Shown here: in pieces, positions 21,531 to 33,640 of the stretch
Layout of the letters: every line of letters starts with the position of its first letter
Numbering within the stretch: position 1 is the stretch's first letter
Source: Monodelphis domestica
Taxonomy: Eukaryota > Chordata > Mammalia > Didelphimorphia > Didelphidae
Assembly (NCBI RefSeq): GCF_027887165.1
Contig: NC_077230.1
Location: forward strand, 37,833,351 to 37,897,350
DNA: 64,000 bases
Reading direction: 5' to 3'
Notes under the pieces: model-generated
What the model was told of the DNA's origin: nothing
Databases searched by the model: none
What the model saw: the letters and a program-made list of their open reading frames with translations, nothing else
Position numbers and translations under genes: made by a program

Positions 21531-22167
21531 CACTGATTATCCGTTTTCTTTGAAGTTCTTCTAAAATAAAGAATCCTTTCTTCATTTTTGTTTTTGGGTT
21601 TATTGCTTGCTGATTTCAGTTTCTTCTGCGACTTCCTTATATAGTCTATTCCATGAACTTAGTTTTCTTTTAAACCACTACTAAGTAATCTTGAATAAAT
21701 ATCAAATTTTGAAGGTTCAGTTTCAGACCTGCTAATGCTAGACCTCTTTTATTCTTATTTTTATTTAATGGAAATTTAAGGTATTATTTACCTTTTCACA
21801 ACAATCTCTTACTAACAATCATTTTATTTTTTGTCTTTCTCTACCCTAACCCTAATGTTATCCTCAACAGACCTCTCTACATTGTAAGCTCCTGGAGTCA
21901 GGAAGTGTTTTAATTTCATCTCAAGTATAACACACAGGACTAACATTTAATAGATGCTTTAAAAAATTCTGATAGAACTAGCTGCATTGAGCTGTATACT
22001 TATGTAGATGCATAATAGGCTCTTGTTTTCAATTGTTTTAACTGCTATTTAGCTTTGTATTTTGGTGAATTCTTTAATATATATACACTCATTTTGAACT
22101 GACTATCCTTTATCTCATATACTATAATAAAAAATCTTTGGAAGCAAGATCAAAGTATATATTCTCC

Positions 22168-22215
22168 AAAAAAATACATATATATATATATGTATATATA
22201 TATATACATACATAT
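22168..22215 (+). repeat. (TA)n microsatellite
   Basis: Alternating TA with a few ACA/TGTA interruptions, about 210 bp before exon 5. Confidence 0.9.
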
Positions 22216-22425
22216 ATAAGCTTGCATATAGTTCATCTTGGGGACAAATGTAAAAGAATTTCAGTATGGCACCCTTAAAACATCATTTGTGTTCAATTAT
22301 ATAATCATAAATATGAGCAAACAACAGGAGTGGATTTTGTTTCTTTATTTTAAGCATGTTCTTATAATTGATTAGCTTTGGGTACACATTGTAATTACAT
22401 TTCTAAACATTTTCTCCCCTTAAAG

Positions 22426-22508
22426 GAAAAAGTTGGAGATATCAAAATTGTGAAAGGAAAAGCAAGAAATTATAAAACTCCGAAAATATCATGGCTCTGG
22501 ATCACGAG
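22426..22508 (+). CDS. Mini-neurabin copy 1, coding exon 5 (linker)
   Basis: Reads EKVGDIKIVKGKARNYK, then TPKISWLWIT and a split codon (AG). It is basic and has no recognisable domain. Acceptor TTAAAG|G and donor GAG|GTATAT are moderate. The support is phase: it enters in phase 0 as exon 4 requires, and its trailing AG plus the leading A of exon 6 gives Arg with the frame kept open. It lies beyond the visible part of copy 2, so it cannot be cross-checked here. Confidence 0.5.
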
Positions 22509-23261
22509 GTATATCAATAAGTTTCTACTGGGAAAGTAAACTAGTGGATTTTTTAGACAAAATGTAAAATTCCAGGTATGAACAAATCATGAAAGTATTA
22601 AAGATGCATTCAATAGCTGACTCTTATGAGCAATCTGCTCATGTACCAGACTTCTGGATCCTTGAATTGAATTGGGACTCATATTTTGTAGTATTCTGAC
22701 TACTTCCCACACTTGAAGACCAAAGGTAAAACGAACTTCTGCGCTAAGCGCTGGCTATGACATTGTCTTAGCCTTCACCTCTTTGATTTTGTTGTTGTTT
22801 ACTAGGCTAATGTTAAGTTCTCTACCATGTCACATGTTTGACTAACTATCTCCCATTCCCCATTCCTTGGAACTTCAATAAAAACTGTATTCACCTGTAA
22901 TTGGCTCTCTCATACCATCAGAAGAGCACAGACAGACTGAATGCCATGCTCAAATATCCCGCATCTCTCTGTTTCTTTACCTGCTCTATGTCTTCTCCAT
23001 TCTTAATCTTTAAACACTTCAACCCAAATTCCCTCAGTCCTCGACTTCCCTTTTCAGGTGGTCAACCCATGTTAGAATATTTTGTAGCTGCTGGTCAGCT
23101 ACACAAAATGAAAGTTTAATAATAAAATAATGGTATGTTTTAATCCTATAATCCACTTACCGAGAATGTTTTGTAATCAGAAAATTTTAAAAATATATGT
23201 TCTGGGGCATTTATTGTATAATATTTTTTCTTATTTATCCAGGGCAAGCCTCAACTCCTGT

Positions 23262-23400
23262 TTGTCTTAGTTTCCTCATTTGTAAAATAGGGATCTGAAT
23301 AGAAGTCCCAGCAGTGTGAGGAACAAATGAGATAATAATAGTCAAGCACTTCACTCAATTCCTGGCATGTATTAAAAGTATATAAATAATTCTTATTATT
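23262..23400 (+). repeat. MIR-type SINE 3' part
   Basis: The text 'agtttcctcatttgtaaaat', 'aacaaatgagataataatag' and 'tattattgtcattact' is in the order of a MIR 3' half. Confidence 0.7.
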
Positions 23401-23564
23401 GTCATTACTATAATAGTGTGACAAATGAGGAATGGCTGAACCATTTCTGGCTTATAAATGCAATGAAATAATGTAATGCCCTAAAATCAGTAAATATCAG
23501 GAATTGGAAACAATTTAATAAACTTTGATGTAAAGCAAATACTGCCCCCAAAATAACTCTACAA

Positions 23565-23746
23565 GAGGGAATTTTAAAAATCTTATCATCTGTCCTAGAA
23601 TTGGGGCTAAGTATCAGTTCTAAGGTAGAAGAGCAGTAAGAGCTAAGTGACTTACTTTGGATCACATAGGAAGGAAGCCAGATATGAAACCAAGTCCTCT
23701 CATCTCCAGACTTAGCTCATTATCCACGGAACCACCTAGGTGCCCC
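23565..23746 (-). mobile_element. tRNA-derived SINE, reverse
   Basis: The reverse complement of the SINE family: a tail remnant near 23,600, 'cttactttggatcacatagg', and a tRNA-like head 'ggaaccacctaggtgcccc' at the right end. More diverged than the forward copies. Confidence 0.7.
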
Positions 23747-23988
23747 TGAGAATATATTTTCAAGAATTAAAAGGAAAACTCTATAAATATAAATGGATGA
23801 GTAAAAAACGATAGGCAAGAAGAGAATATTAAAATGTAAGTCATTTTGGAGAATGTTTATCTGACTTTGGTAATATATAAATGAATGTTCAAAATAAACA
23901 AGATAAAAAGACTAGAATCTCTAAGTATGATGCTTAATCTTTAGGTTACTAAGAGTGTTCAACCAAATTTTTTCAAATGGCCAATATA

Positions 23989-24187
23989 AGGGGACAGCTG
24001 GGTAGCTCAGTGGATTGAGAACCAGGCCTAGAGACAGGAGGTCCTAGGTTCAAATCTGGCCTCAACCACTTCCTAACTGTGTGACCCTGGGCAAGTCACT
24101 TGACCCCAATTGCCTAGCCCTTACCACTCTTCTGTCTTGGAGCCAATTCACAGTATTGACTCCAAGAAGGAAGGTAAGGGTTTAAAA
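23989..24187 (+). mobile_element. tRNA-derived SINE with target-site duplication
   Basis: A full SINE ('ggggacagctgggtagctc' to 'ggaaggtaagggtttaaaa') flanked by AAATGGCCAATATA at 23975-23988 and 24188-24201. It lies in the intron after exon 5. Confidence 0.9.
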
Positions 24188-24257
24188 AAATGGCCAATAT
24201 ATTTTATACTATTCACATGTATTTATGGTATCCAGCTCTGCTTTTATTTTTGATTTT

Positions 24258-24465
24258 TAGGATTTTTTTGTACACAGATACTGGAGTGGTTTGCCATTTC
24301 CTTCAACTCATTTGACAAGAATAAAACTGAGGTAAATAGGGCTGACTGACTTGCCTAGGGTCACACAGCTAGTTTTTGATTTGACTGGATTTGAACTTAG
24401 AAAGATGAGGCCTCCCTGACTCTGGGCTTGGTACTCTATCCACTGGGCCACCTAACTACCCCTAA
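24258..24465 (-). mobile_element. MAR1-type SINE, reverse
   Basis: Reads in reverse from a tRNA-like head ('tccactgggccacctaac' on this strand), through 'gggtcacacagctag', to 'ggagtggtttgccatttcc'. This second SINE family is distinct from the one at 23,989. Confidence 0.75.
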
Positions 24466-25829
24466 CTGCCATTAGTATTTGCAATGTAAGGAGGAACAAT
24501 AAAATATACCTCAGCCATTTACCTATGGTATAGTGATAGGAATTTACAAAATAGGATAACAATGACAAGGGATGTTCCAATCAAGAGGATTGGGATGATG
24601 CTGTTTGTGCCCTCTCCCTTTCCACTAAGGAGTCTCTCTGGTTTTGATCTAAGCACATAATGACCAACTTTAGCCTTGGAGAGACCTGAAAGGTCAAGCA
24701 TCTATCTCACAGCCTTTGACTCTTTATTCCTCTACCCTGTGTCTCAAGAGAAAACTAAACAGGAAAATTTGGCCAAATAAGGAACTGGAAAGGTACTCAG
24801 TCTACTCTGTGAGACAGCTACTTATTTCCTCTTTACAAAAGACGGGCTTAATAAATACAAGATCTGATTTCAATTCAGGATCTCTGGACCTCTGAAATTC
24901 ATAATGTTGATTTTATGCAGAACACAACTTTAAGACTGATGTTTGATCATGTCTGCAGCGACAGGCACTCAGAGGATTAGGTTCAAGTTTGCCTAATTGA
25001 TCCCTAAAACCACAACCACATGGAAGAAACTGCCAAACCCTTAGGATGGTGAGGGCAGCCCATCCTCCTACTGCTCAAAAGAGAATTATTTGCCACACAT
25101 CCTAGAAAACCAAAGGAAGAGAACAAGCCAGAAGGAGCCTCTCCTTTTTAACAGATACAACACCCCACCACCACCTTCCTCTCTGACAGGTTGGGGAAAG
25201 GACCAAGGGACCATGCGCTGGTTCTCTGTGGGACTGAGCCACATATGTGGTCCAGAGGAAGTAGACAGGGAATCTCTAAGAATGTTCCATCCCCATTACC
25301 ATACCCATTGACATGAAAAGAGAGTCTGACAGGTAGACATAAATACATAAAAGCCTTTTAAGTGAAATTCATTGATCACATTTGTTTTAAATGCAAGCTT
25401 AGGTCTTTATTGAACTTACAATTTAAAGTACTGTCATGCCTTACATTATAATGCTCAATATTGCTAGGAGAACCACATGGCATATATTTGGAATTGTGTG
25501 TTTTTATTTTATCTTTAGGGTTCATTAAATCATATTTGGGTAAGTACAGATATGGGAAGGATTCATGATTTCATTGATATATAGGAAATGCTCATAGGTA
25601 ATGAAACTTCCCCTACCAATGCTGGCTGACACCTCTGCAACTTAATTGTTTAAAAGTATTGATAAACAAACTTGAACTCAGATTTTCTTGACTTGCTCTT
25701 TATATGCGATGTAAAGCTGACTCTCTAGGTATGATTTCATACATATACACACATACACACACTAGGTTGTCTCTATGCATGAAATATATAATTCATTCAG
25801 GTATTTAGGAAATATTCTCCATAATGAAT

Positions 25830-26450
25830 TATTCTATAGGCAGGACTACGATTGTAATGACCGAAAGGTTTGGTCTTTCAGTATATATAGAGAAGAGTGG
25901 AGACCTCTCTGTTTCAGCTTTTTGAGCTGAGGCCAGGCCTCACAGGCTGGCAGAGGGTTTCTCCCACTCCCATCCTCCGTGCTACTTTTGTTGATTTCAG
26001 AATCTTAGCAGTTGATAGAAAGCAAACAAGAACAGTTCTAACTTTCAGAAACTGGTTGGGCCTGTGTCTTTGGGCTGAATTGAGAAGAGGCACTCGGAAT
26101 CCAGACTGGGAAGCCAACACTCCTCCCACCTCCAACAGCAGGAAGGAAGTAACAACCAGGCAGGAAGGAAGTGCAAGTCTCAAGACCCAACTGCCACTCC
26201 CAGTTGCCCCTTCCCCCCACCAACTATCAGTCTTGTTTCCTTTCCAGATAGCCTTCTTACCCTTCCCCCTAACTTTTCGATTTTAGTCAGTCTCTCTCTT
26301 TTCCCCTCTCTAATGTTACTCCCCTTCCAATGTCCTCCCCTCTTATTTATTCCTCTCTTACTATAGTGCCTTTTAAATGACCCCCAACCTCTCCCTCTCT
26401 TGTGTAGCTCCCCTCCCCACATGCCCATTTATTATCCTTCTACTTCTCCA
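25830..26450 (+). mobile_element. LTR-like block with TATA box (tentative)
   Basis: TATATATAG at about 25,881 is followed by 'gagacctctctgtttcagc', GC-richer text, then long pyrimidine-rich tracts. This resembles an LTR promoter or another retroelement leader. No matching partner or target-site duplication was found. ORFs over it on both strands overlap each other and lack any recognisable domain. Confidence 0.3.
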
Positions 26451-26479
26451 TAGGAAACAATACAATTCTCTGCCCCCAA

Positions 26480-28830
26480 TGGATGTGATTGTTCTCTCTC
26501 TGAGTCAATTTCAGTGTGTGTAAGATTTAAGTATTACTTGTTGCCAAACTCTTCCATTCTTCCATTGAATTGATCTTCTCCCCCTCCCCCATGAGCTTCT
26601 TTATGAAAAATATATTTACCCCATTTTATCTCTTTTCCAATTTCTCTTAGTATTAACCTATGTTTACACCTAGTTTTTTAAATACATTTTGAGATATCAT
26701 CCTATACAGTTTGTCACTGTACCCTCTAAGTACTATTTTTCTAGCTAACCTGATGAAAATAACAATTTTTAAGAGTTATCAATATGTTTTCTTATAGAAA
26801 TACAAATCATTTTTACCTCATTGGGTCCCTTAAAAAGTCTTGTTTTCTCTTTTTTTTCCTTTCTTACCTTTTGTTGATTCCCTTGAGTTCTGTTTTGGGG
26901 TATGAAATTTTCTGTATAAGTCAGGTCTTTTCTTTAGGAATGCTTGGAAGTTTTTTTTTAAGTTAAATTACAAAACTTTCTAGTGCATGACTATAATCAA
27001 TTTTGCTGGGTAGTTGATTCTTGGTTGTAGACCCAGTTTCCTCATATTCTGTAATATCATATTTTTTGCCTTGCAGTCCTTCAGAGCGGATGCAGCCAGT
27101 TCCTGTGTTATGCTAACTGTGCATCCATGATATCTGAATGGTTTCCTTGTAGCATCTTTTCCTTAATCTGGAAGTTCTTGAACTTGGCTATAGCATTCCT
27201 TGGTGTTGTCAATTAGGTATTAAATGCAGCAAGGTGGTCTGTGGATTCTTTCAATCTCTACTTTACCCTCTTGTTCAAGAATGCCTGAGCAGTTTTCTTG
27301 AATAATTTCCTGTAGAATGATATCCAGACTTTTTTCTTTGGTCATGATTTTGTGGTGGTCCAATGTTTCTTAAATTGTCTCTTCTGGATCTATTTTCTAG
27401 GTCTTTTTTTTTCCAACATGTTGTTTCATATTTTCCTCAAATTTTTCATTCTTTTGACTTTGTTTTATAGACTCTTATTGCCTTGTGAACTCATTTGCTT
27501 CTAGTTGTTGGATTTTTGGTTATCCTTTTCCTTTTGGTCTGTTTTTCTTTGTAGTTCATCTTTCATTTTCCTTGCTTCATTTTCAAGCTGGTAAATTCTG
27601 CCTTTTAAAACACTATTTTTTTGTTTTAGTTCATGTGCCTCTGTTTCCAAATGACCTATTTTGCTTTTTAAGATCTTTTCCCAATTGTCTTCAGCCTCTC
27701 TTAATTGTTTTTTGAATTGTGTTTTGAGTTCTTCCAAAGCCTATGTCCAGTTCTCTGGAGTTCCTAAGTTTTTGCTTGGTGTTTCTTGGTCCTCCTCTGT
27801 TCCATTTGTTCTTTGTTCAGTACCCATATAGAAACTGTTGATTGTAATTTCTTTTTTCTTTTTCTGTTGTTTACTTATATTCCTTCTCCTCTCTCCCCTC
27901 CCCATTGTAGGCTGTAATCATACACTTTTGTTTATTTGTTGGATCTGTGGAGTTTGGGCTATTCTGTCTTGAAGAGGCTTCTTCTCTGCTCTGCTGATTA
28001 ACTAGATTAGACTGATGGAGTATTAAATGAGCCCTGAGACCAGATCTTCTTCAGTTTCCAACAGAAGCTGAAGGCGAAGATGAAGGTAGTTACCCTCATC
28101 CTCCTTTCTACTCCTGTCTGCCAGCAGCCTCCCTGTCAGCTGCCCAGTCAGAGTTCTGAGCTTCCCATGGTGGTACCAAGGTACTCTATCACAGTTATAG
28201 CCTTCACCCTGGGATCCCAGTCAGCTGGATTCTTACTGTGGGTCTCAGCATGTAAGTGGGAGGAAGAGTGTTGGAGATTGAGATTCCCTGCCCTTTGAAG
28301 GCTTCTTATTTGCACTACTGGTAGATGGGATAAAGCCTGGCCAAGCTGATCTGCAAAGCTGAATGTGGATGTGCCTTGAGGCCAAAACCTCCAGAGGCAG
28401 AGGACCAAGATATGGAGAGTGGTGGCTGAAGGCGGTGACCCAGCTGCCCTCCTCTCTGCCCCTCTCCTTCAGCTATGTCCCTTCCAGTTGTCAGAGTCCT
28501 GGGTCTCAAGTAACTGTGGTGGCAAGCACTTTCTCCAGGCTAGAGCTCTCACCCCAATATCCCAGAAATCACCCAAATCTCAGTGCAGTAGGTAGGGGAG
28601 GAATCCGGGGATCTTCCTTATTTCTTTTCCTTAAACTAGAGAATTCAGGCTTCTCTGTTGTGTACCTTTTACATTGAATTGAGCAGGAGGGTCCCCTGGC
28701 TCTGTCTTGTTTGATTTGTTTTTCTATCGCCCTTGAAGCACTTTGTTTTTTATTATGTGGAAGAGTTTACACAGAGGACTCAAATTTTGCTACTTCTAAG
28801 TGGCCATCTTGACTCTGCCTCTGAACACTA
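26480..28830 (-). mobile_element. L1 5' part (5' UTR and ORF1), reverse
   Basis: The right end, read in reverse, is an L1 start ('ggcagagtcaagatggcca', about 28,803-28,822), then a GC-rich 5' UTR. The reverse frame at 27,501-27,737 reads EELKTQFKKQLREAEDNWEK and IGHLETEAHELKQKNSVL, the coiled coil of L1 ORF1p. The region below 27,400 holds broken ORF1/intergenic text. ORF2 is absent. Confidence 0.75.
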
Positions 28831-29789
28831 AATCTTGAAACACTATGCCTAACAACCCCTTTCCCTTATATCCTCACTTCTTGCCTTTCACCCCTTCCCC
28901 AAAAATAAAGAGGAAAACATTAAAAGGGTGAAAAATATCAAACATATTTAGCCCAACAATACAAGTCCTATATTTGTCCTATCCAAAAATGTATACCTCA
29001 TTCTGCTTTATCAGTCTATCACTTCCCCTTTTATGTGGTGGGTATCATTGTTTAATCTTTACCCTCTAGAATTGTGACTGATTGTTAAATATTGTGGTTA
29101 AATAGAGTCTATTAAATAAATGTCCATTAAATAGAGTTCTTAAATCTTTCAAATTTCTTTTTCTTCATGATGTTATTATGGTAAAACCCTCATGATATTG
29201 TGAAATTTCTTCATGTGATCATGACAAATGCTTTTTCTGGTTCTGTTCACTTTGTGTCAGTTCACAGAAATCTGCCCAGGTTTCTCTAAGACCATTCTGG
29301 TAATAATTTCTTATTGTGCATAATTTGTTCAGCCATTTCGCAGTGATGAACATCCTTTTAGTCTCCAATTTCTTACCTTTGAAAAAAATTTTAAAAGTCT
29401 TCTATAATTATAAAAGTCTACTACTATCTATGGGTCCTTTTTATTTTTATTGTTGAACTTCTTTGGGATTATAGGTCTAGAAATGCAATTGCTAAATCAA
29501 AGAGTTAGTTCAATGACAGTTTAATGTGGCCTAGGACCAAAGTATTTTACTGAATGCCTAGAAAAACCCACATTTCTACCAATATTAATACTATTACTTT
29601 CCAATACCCCTCCAATAATTGTCATTTTTATTTGTCAATTGTCATTCTTTGTCAATCAGAATAATATGAAGTAGAAGCTCAGAGTTGCTTAAATTTATAC
29701 TTCTCTACTTATTTAGTGATTTTGGACTATTTAAAATTGACCACTCCCTTGAAAACTGCCATTTTCATATATTGGACTTTTTGATGGTC

Positions 29790-29935
29790 ATTTAATTGAA
29801 AGAAACCTCATGGTTCAAGTCCACGGCTTTCATTTGATCAGTATAGTAAATCGAAGGTCAGAAAGGCTATAAGTGACTTGCCTAAATTAATACAAATAGT
29901 TAGTGGAAACTACAACTAGATTCTAGAACTAGAAA
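29790..29935 (+). repeat. MIR/THER-like SINE fragment
   Basis: 'gaaggtcagaaaggctataag', 'tgacttgcctaaattaatac' and 'tagttagtggaaac' follow the order of a MIR core, just upstream of exon 6. Confidence 0.5.
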
Positions 29936-30009
29936 TAGAGGTCATGTCTCCTTAATTCCACGATGATTTCATTGTCCATTGTATCAAACTATCCCTTTTT
30001 CTTCCGCAG

Positions 30010-30106
30010 AGAACTGGAATTAAAAAATAAAGAGATGGAATTGAAAAGAATAATAGAAGAAGAAGGTCAGAAATATAAAAAAGACCTCAAGGAAATTGTT
30101 GAAAGG
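30010..30106 (+). CDS. Mini-neurabin copy 1, coding exon 6 (coiled coil)
   Basis: The leading A completes Arg with exon 5; then ELELKNKEMELKRIIEEEG and QKYKKDLKEIVER. The lysine/glutamate-rich run with leucine, methionine and isoleucine at heptad-like spacing predicts a coiled coil, as neurabin has after its PDZ. Good acceptor (TTTCTTCCGCAG) and good donor (AGG|GTGAGA). 97 nt, phase 2 in, phase 0 out. A CA microsatellite begins only 23 nt after the donor. Confidence 0.65.
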
Positions 30107-30124
30107 GTGAGAGTACAGTTCATT

Positions 30125-30128
<4 letters not shown>

Positions 30129-30190
<62 letters not shown>
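30129..30190 (+). repeat. (CA)n(TA)n microsatellite beside exon 6
   Basis: About 21 CA units followed by about 9 TA units, starting 23 nt downstream of the exon 6 donor. Confidence 0.95.
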
Positions 30191-30480
30191 AACTATAAAC
30201 TATATCTATGATTAAAAACCCAGTGTCTGGCTCACATATTTTCCCTCTTCTTTGTGAATAAAATCTAAATCCTGTGACTTCCAAACTGAAACCAGAGAGT
30301 TTTACAATTAATATCCAGCATACCTTGAAATAAATCTTATTATATATACATATATGCATATAAGTCTCATATACTCACAGCTTAGCAAAGGACCAGACAC
30401 ATAAAAAGCATTTAATAAAGGTCATTTTTTTCTTTCTATATACACATGACAAGATGTATAAATATATACATACACACATT

Positions 30481-30485
<5 letters not shown>

Positions 30486-30511
<26 letters not shown>
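30486..30511 (+). repeat. (TG)n microsatellite
   Basis: About 13 TG units after a TATA-rich stretch. It is complementary to the CA run 315 bp upstream and could pair with it in RNA. Confidence 0.9.
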
Positions 30512-30737
30512 AACTTACATCTATATATACACCTCTATCAAAGACCAGGATACTTTTTTATCAAACCTCTCCTAACATTATTCTAACTGCAAATGGTCTG
30601 TTCACTGTAATTTCCCAGTTCTTATGGCACTTTCACTAATTTTGTGTTTGTACATCTTTACTAGTCCATTCTACAAAATTATAATCTCCCTGGAGACAGA
30701 ATCTGTCTTTTCCCTTTCATATACAATACTACACACA

Positions 30738-30899
30738 GAGAGAGGTTTTATTTTATAACATTAAGAAGGAAGACCTACAATGAAGTCCTCCTTCTAATGT
30801 CCATCCTGGATGTCTAAACCTCACCAAGTCGGTAACATCTTAGTGCTCTGGGAAAATCTCTGCAACTAGAGAGCAATGAAAGTGACACTTTCCTTGAAA
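30738..30899 (+). repeat. 162-bp direct repeat, unit A
   Basis: From GAGAGAGG to CCTTGAAA, this matches 31314-31475 with two mismatches that I can see ('gttttat' against 'gtttcat', 'ggaaaatc' against 'ggaaactc'). Confidence 0.9.
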
Positions 30900-31268
30900 A
30901 AGTTAATTCTTCACTGGGAGATCTTTTCACCTTGGATTCTATCCCTAACCTCATCTACTATGACTATTCCTATCCCCTTTCCCTTTCCCATCCCCATTTC
31001 GACCTCTATACCAATGTCTATCCCTATCCCTAACTTCATGTTAATCCTTAAATCTATTTTGATTATTATTCCCTGAAAACCTATTCATGGAATTTGTGTA
31101 TAAGTATTTTTAATGTATAGTATTAAGGGGTTAATTGGAGAGCAGAGAGGCCAGATAAGTGGCTAGCAGGTACAAATGAGTTATTTATAGAATAGTTATG
31201 AAAGCTGGAGAAAAAAAGGATTGAATAAATTGAAATTAATAGAATTATTATGGTTGCACAAATTTCAG

Positions 31269-31320
31269 ACTAACAACTTGATAGAGAAACTTAAAAAATA
31301 CGTGAACATATCTGAGAGAG
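31269..31320 (+). CDS. Mini-neurabin copy 1, coding exon 7 (coiled coil)
   Basis: Reads TNNLIEKLKKYVNISER plus one base. Acceptor AAATTTCAG is good; donor GAG|GTTTCA is weak. The case rests on phase: it starts in phase 0 as exon 6 requires and ends in phase 1, and its last G plus the AT that opens exon 8 makes Asp. Without it, exons 6 and 8 do not join in frame. The last seven bases overlap the start of the second 162-bp repeat unit. Confidence 0.4.
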
Positions 31321-31475
31321 GTTTCATTTTATAACATTAAGAAGGAAGACCTACAATGAAGTCCTCCTTCTAATGTCCATCCTGGATGTCTAAACCTCAC
31401 CAAGTCGGTAACATCTTAGTGCTCTGGGAAACTCTCTGCAACTAGAGAGCAATGAAAGTGACACTTTCCTTGAAA
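31314..31475 (+). repeat. 162-bp direct repeat, unit B
   Basis: The second unit of the repeat at 30738-30899, 576 bp downstream. Unit B begins inside the end of candidate exon 7. Confidence 0.9.
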
Positions 31476-31789
31476 GTGAATATCGGAAATCAGCCTGGGG
31501 AGACAGTAAAAGAAGATATAACAACAGGGAAATTATTGGCCGCAGAGGATATCAGTTTAGGTAAGAGTTTGATTCTTGATTAGGCTGAAAGGAATCAATT
31601 AGTGTCAAGAAAAGAAGCAGCAGAGGTTATAATGTAAATATGGAATTTTAGCTGATAAACATTCTGTTGGTCTATTAACACAAATATTTTTAATTTTTAA
31701 TTGTAAAATTTTAATTTTAAATTTAAAAAATTTTAAAAATTAAAAAAAATGTAAATGTTACATGGAGGAACAATTTTTGACAACTTTTT

Positions 31790-32621
31790 TTTTACTGTTT
31801 TAAAATTCAGATTTGCTACTTACCCTCCTCCAACTCCCAGACAAGGTGATTAATATGAGAGAGGAGGATATACCCATACTTTCATGTTATACATACTTCC
31901 ATATTATTTCTGTCCATAGATGATAGAAGACATATATCACTCTTACAATAAAAATCTCATGAAGTTTATATTATAGGAGCAGATGTCAGGTTTTGATCTG
32001 TCCTTAGCTTCTAATAGTTCTGTCATTGGCTACAGACACTATTTTCTTCATGAATCCCTTGCAGTTATCTTGGAGACTTACTTTACTGATGATGGTTTTA
32101 GTCCTTCACAGTTGATCATGGCATAATATTTCTGTTACTATATACATTGTTCTTCTGTTCTGTTCACTTTTTTCTGAACTCACTCTTTCACTGTACCTTA
32201 TGGTACAATAGTATTTCATTATAACTATATAGAAGAACTTGTTCATTCTTCTCCCACGTGATGAATAACCCCATAGTTTCCAATTCTTTGCCACTACAAA
32301 AAGAGGTGCTAATAATATTTTGGTACAGTTAATTCCTTTTATTCTATCTTTGATCCATTTGGGATACTAAGCCTGTAATGAGACTACTGGCTCAAAGGGT
32401 ATGCATAGTTGTCTTTGGGTATGGTTCCCTATAGCTCTCAAGAATGGTTGTATCAGTTCACAGTTCTACCTAAAGCATATCAGTGTTTCAATTTTGCCAT
32501 GTCTCCTCCAACATTTATCATTTTCCATTTAGGTCAGTTTAGCTAATATAAAAGTTAAGAAGGCATTTCTCAGAATTGTTTTAATTTAAATTTCTCTCAT
32601 CAGTAGTGATTTGGACCATTT
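31790..32621 (-). mobile_element. L1 3' part, reverse (split by LTR)
   Basis: Reverse L1 3' end; the reverse frame reads MAKNWKLWGYSS and IVIMKYYCTI, the ORF2 C-terminal region. It continues beyond the LTR at 33,641. Confidence 0.7.
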
Positions 32622-32625
32622 GTTC

Positions 32626-33636
32626 TGTAAACCTTAAAATTCCTTAGACTTATAAATGTTGGAAATTTCACCATTGGGAAATTTCATACTTGAGAAATTT
32701 CCTATTGATAGTGGAAACTCTATTGGAATGTGAACCCCATTGGCATGGGAGGTTCCTCCTTCTCCCTTCTTAAGATTACTTTAAGACAGAAACCTTTTGC
32801 TGAACAATGGAAAGGGCTTTGACCTATGCTTAAGCACAGAACAGGAATTTCTTTGAGTCATGATTGATTTTAGAATTGATACAATAGAGATACTTGGAAT
32901 GACAGAACCAGGTCTTGGAAATTACTATTTCCACCCCACTCAGTCCTAACAGGATGTAGGAAGGGCTGCAGCATAGATCAAAATTTAATTATTCCAATCT
33001 CTACCCTACTCAGGGTAACAGGATTTAGGAAGGGCTGTAGCAAAGGATCAAGATTTAATTATTTGAGAATATGACCTTCAACAGACTTGTGCAAAGCCAC
33101 AGACCTCTGGGCGGTCCTGGGTTAAGCTAGAGCCACCATTGGCACAGGGAAGACATGGACAGTGATTGGTAGATGTGAGAACTGAGGGGAGGGAACTTGG
33201 ATGGTTTCCTTAAAGAGAGAGGGGTCTGAGGACTGAGGTGGTGGTTGGTTGGAGAGGTTTTGGCTCTGAGAGCTTGTGCTGGCTCTGAAGGAAGCTGCTC
33301 TGAAGGAAGCTGGAGGTGGAGGCCCCTGAGACTGTTTCTCCATTTTGGTCAAATGAGTAATAGGGCCCGATCTCCTTTCTTTGCCTCAGCTATCTAAGGA
33401 CTTGGGCCTTTTGGCCCAGCCTAAACAGAAGGGGTATTTAAGCCCTATTCCCTTCTCTCCCCTTTCTCTCTCCCTCTCTCTCTCTATCTCTAATTCCTTT
33501 CTTCCTCCTGTTTGTAATTAAACTCTTTAAAAGGTTGAAGGCTGACTTGAGTTTTCATTTAGGAATTACATAGCTGAATTCCTTGGCGAACTTAAATTAA
33601 TATATATCAGTCTTTTAAAGTGATTTCCTTGTCACA
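32626..33636 (+). mobile_element. Solo ERV LTR, forward, 4-bp target duplication
   Basis: A complete solo LTR: TGTAAACCTT...CTTGTCACA, flanked by GTTC at 32622-32625 and 33637-33640. A TATA-like TATTTAA lies at about 33,435, pyrimidine-rich CT repeats at 33,460-33,486, and an ATTAAA poly(A) signal at about 33,517. It sits inside the reverse L1, which resumes afterwards. A close relative lies inverted at 46,983-47,940. The reverse ORF inside it is not a gene. Confidence 0.9.
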
Positions 33637-33640
33637 GTTC

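Noticed and set aside
25897..26286. 129-codon forward frame with overlapping reverse frames
   Set aside because: It lies in a GC-richer LTR-like block, all frames are equally open, and none shows a domain.
28363..28677. 104-codon forward frame
   Set aside because: It lies within a reverse L1 5' UTR; its openness reflects base composition.
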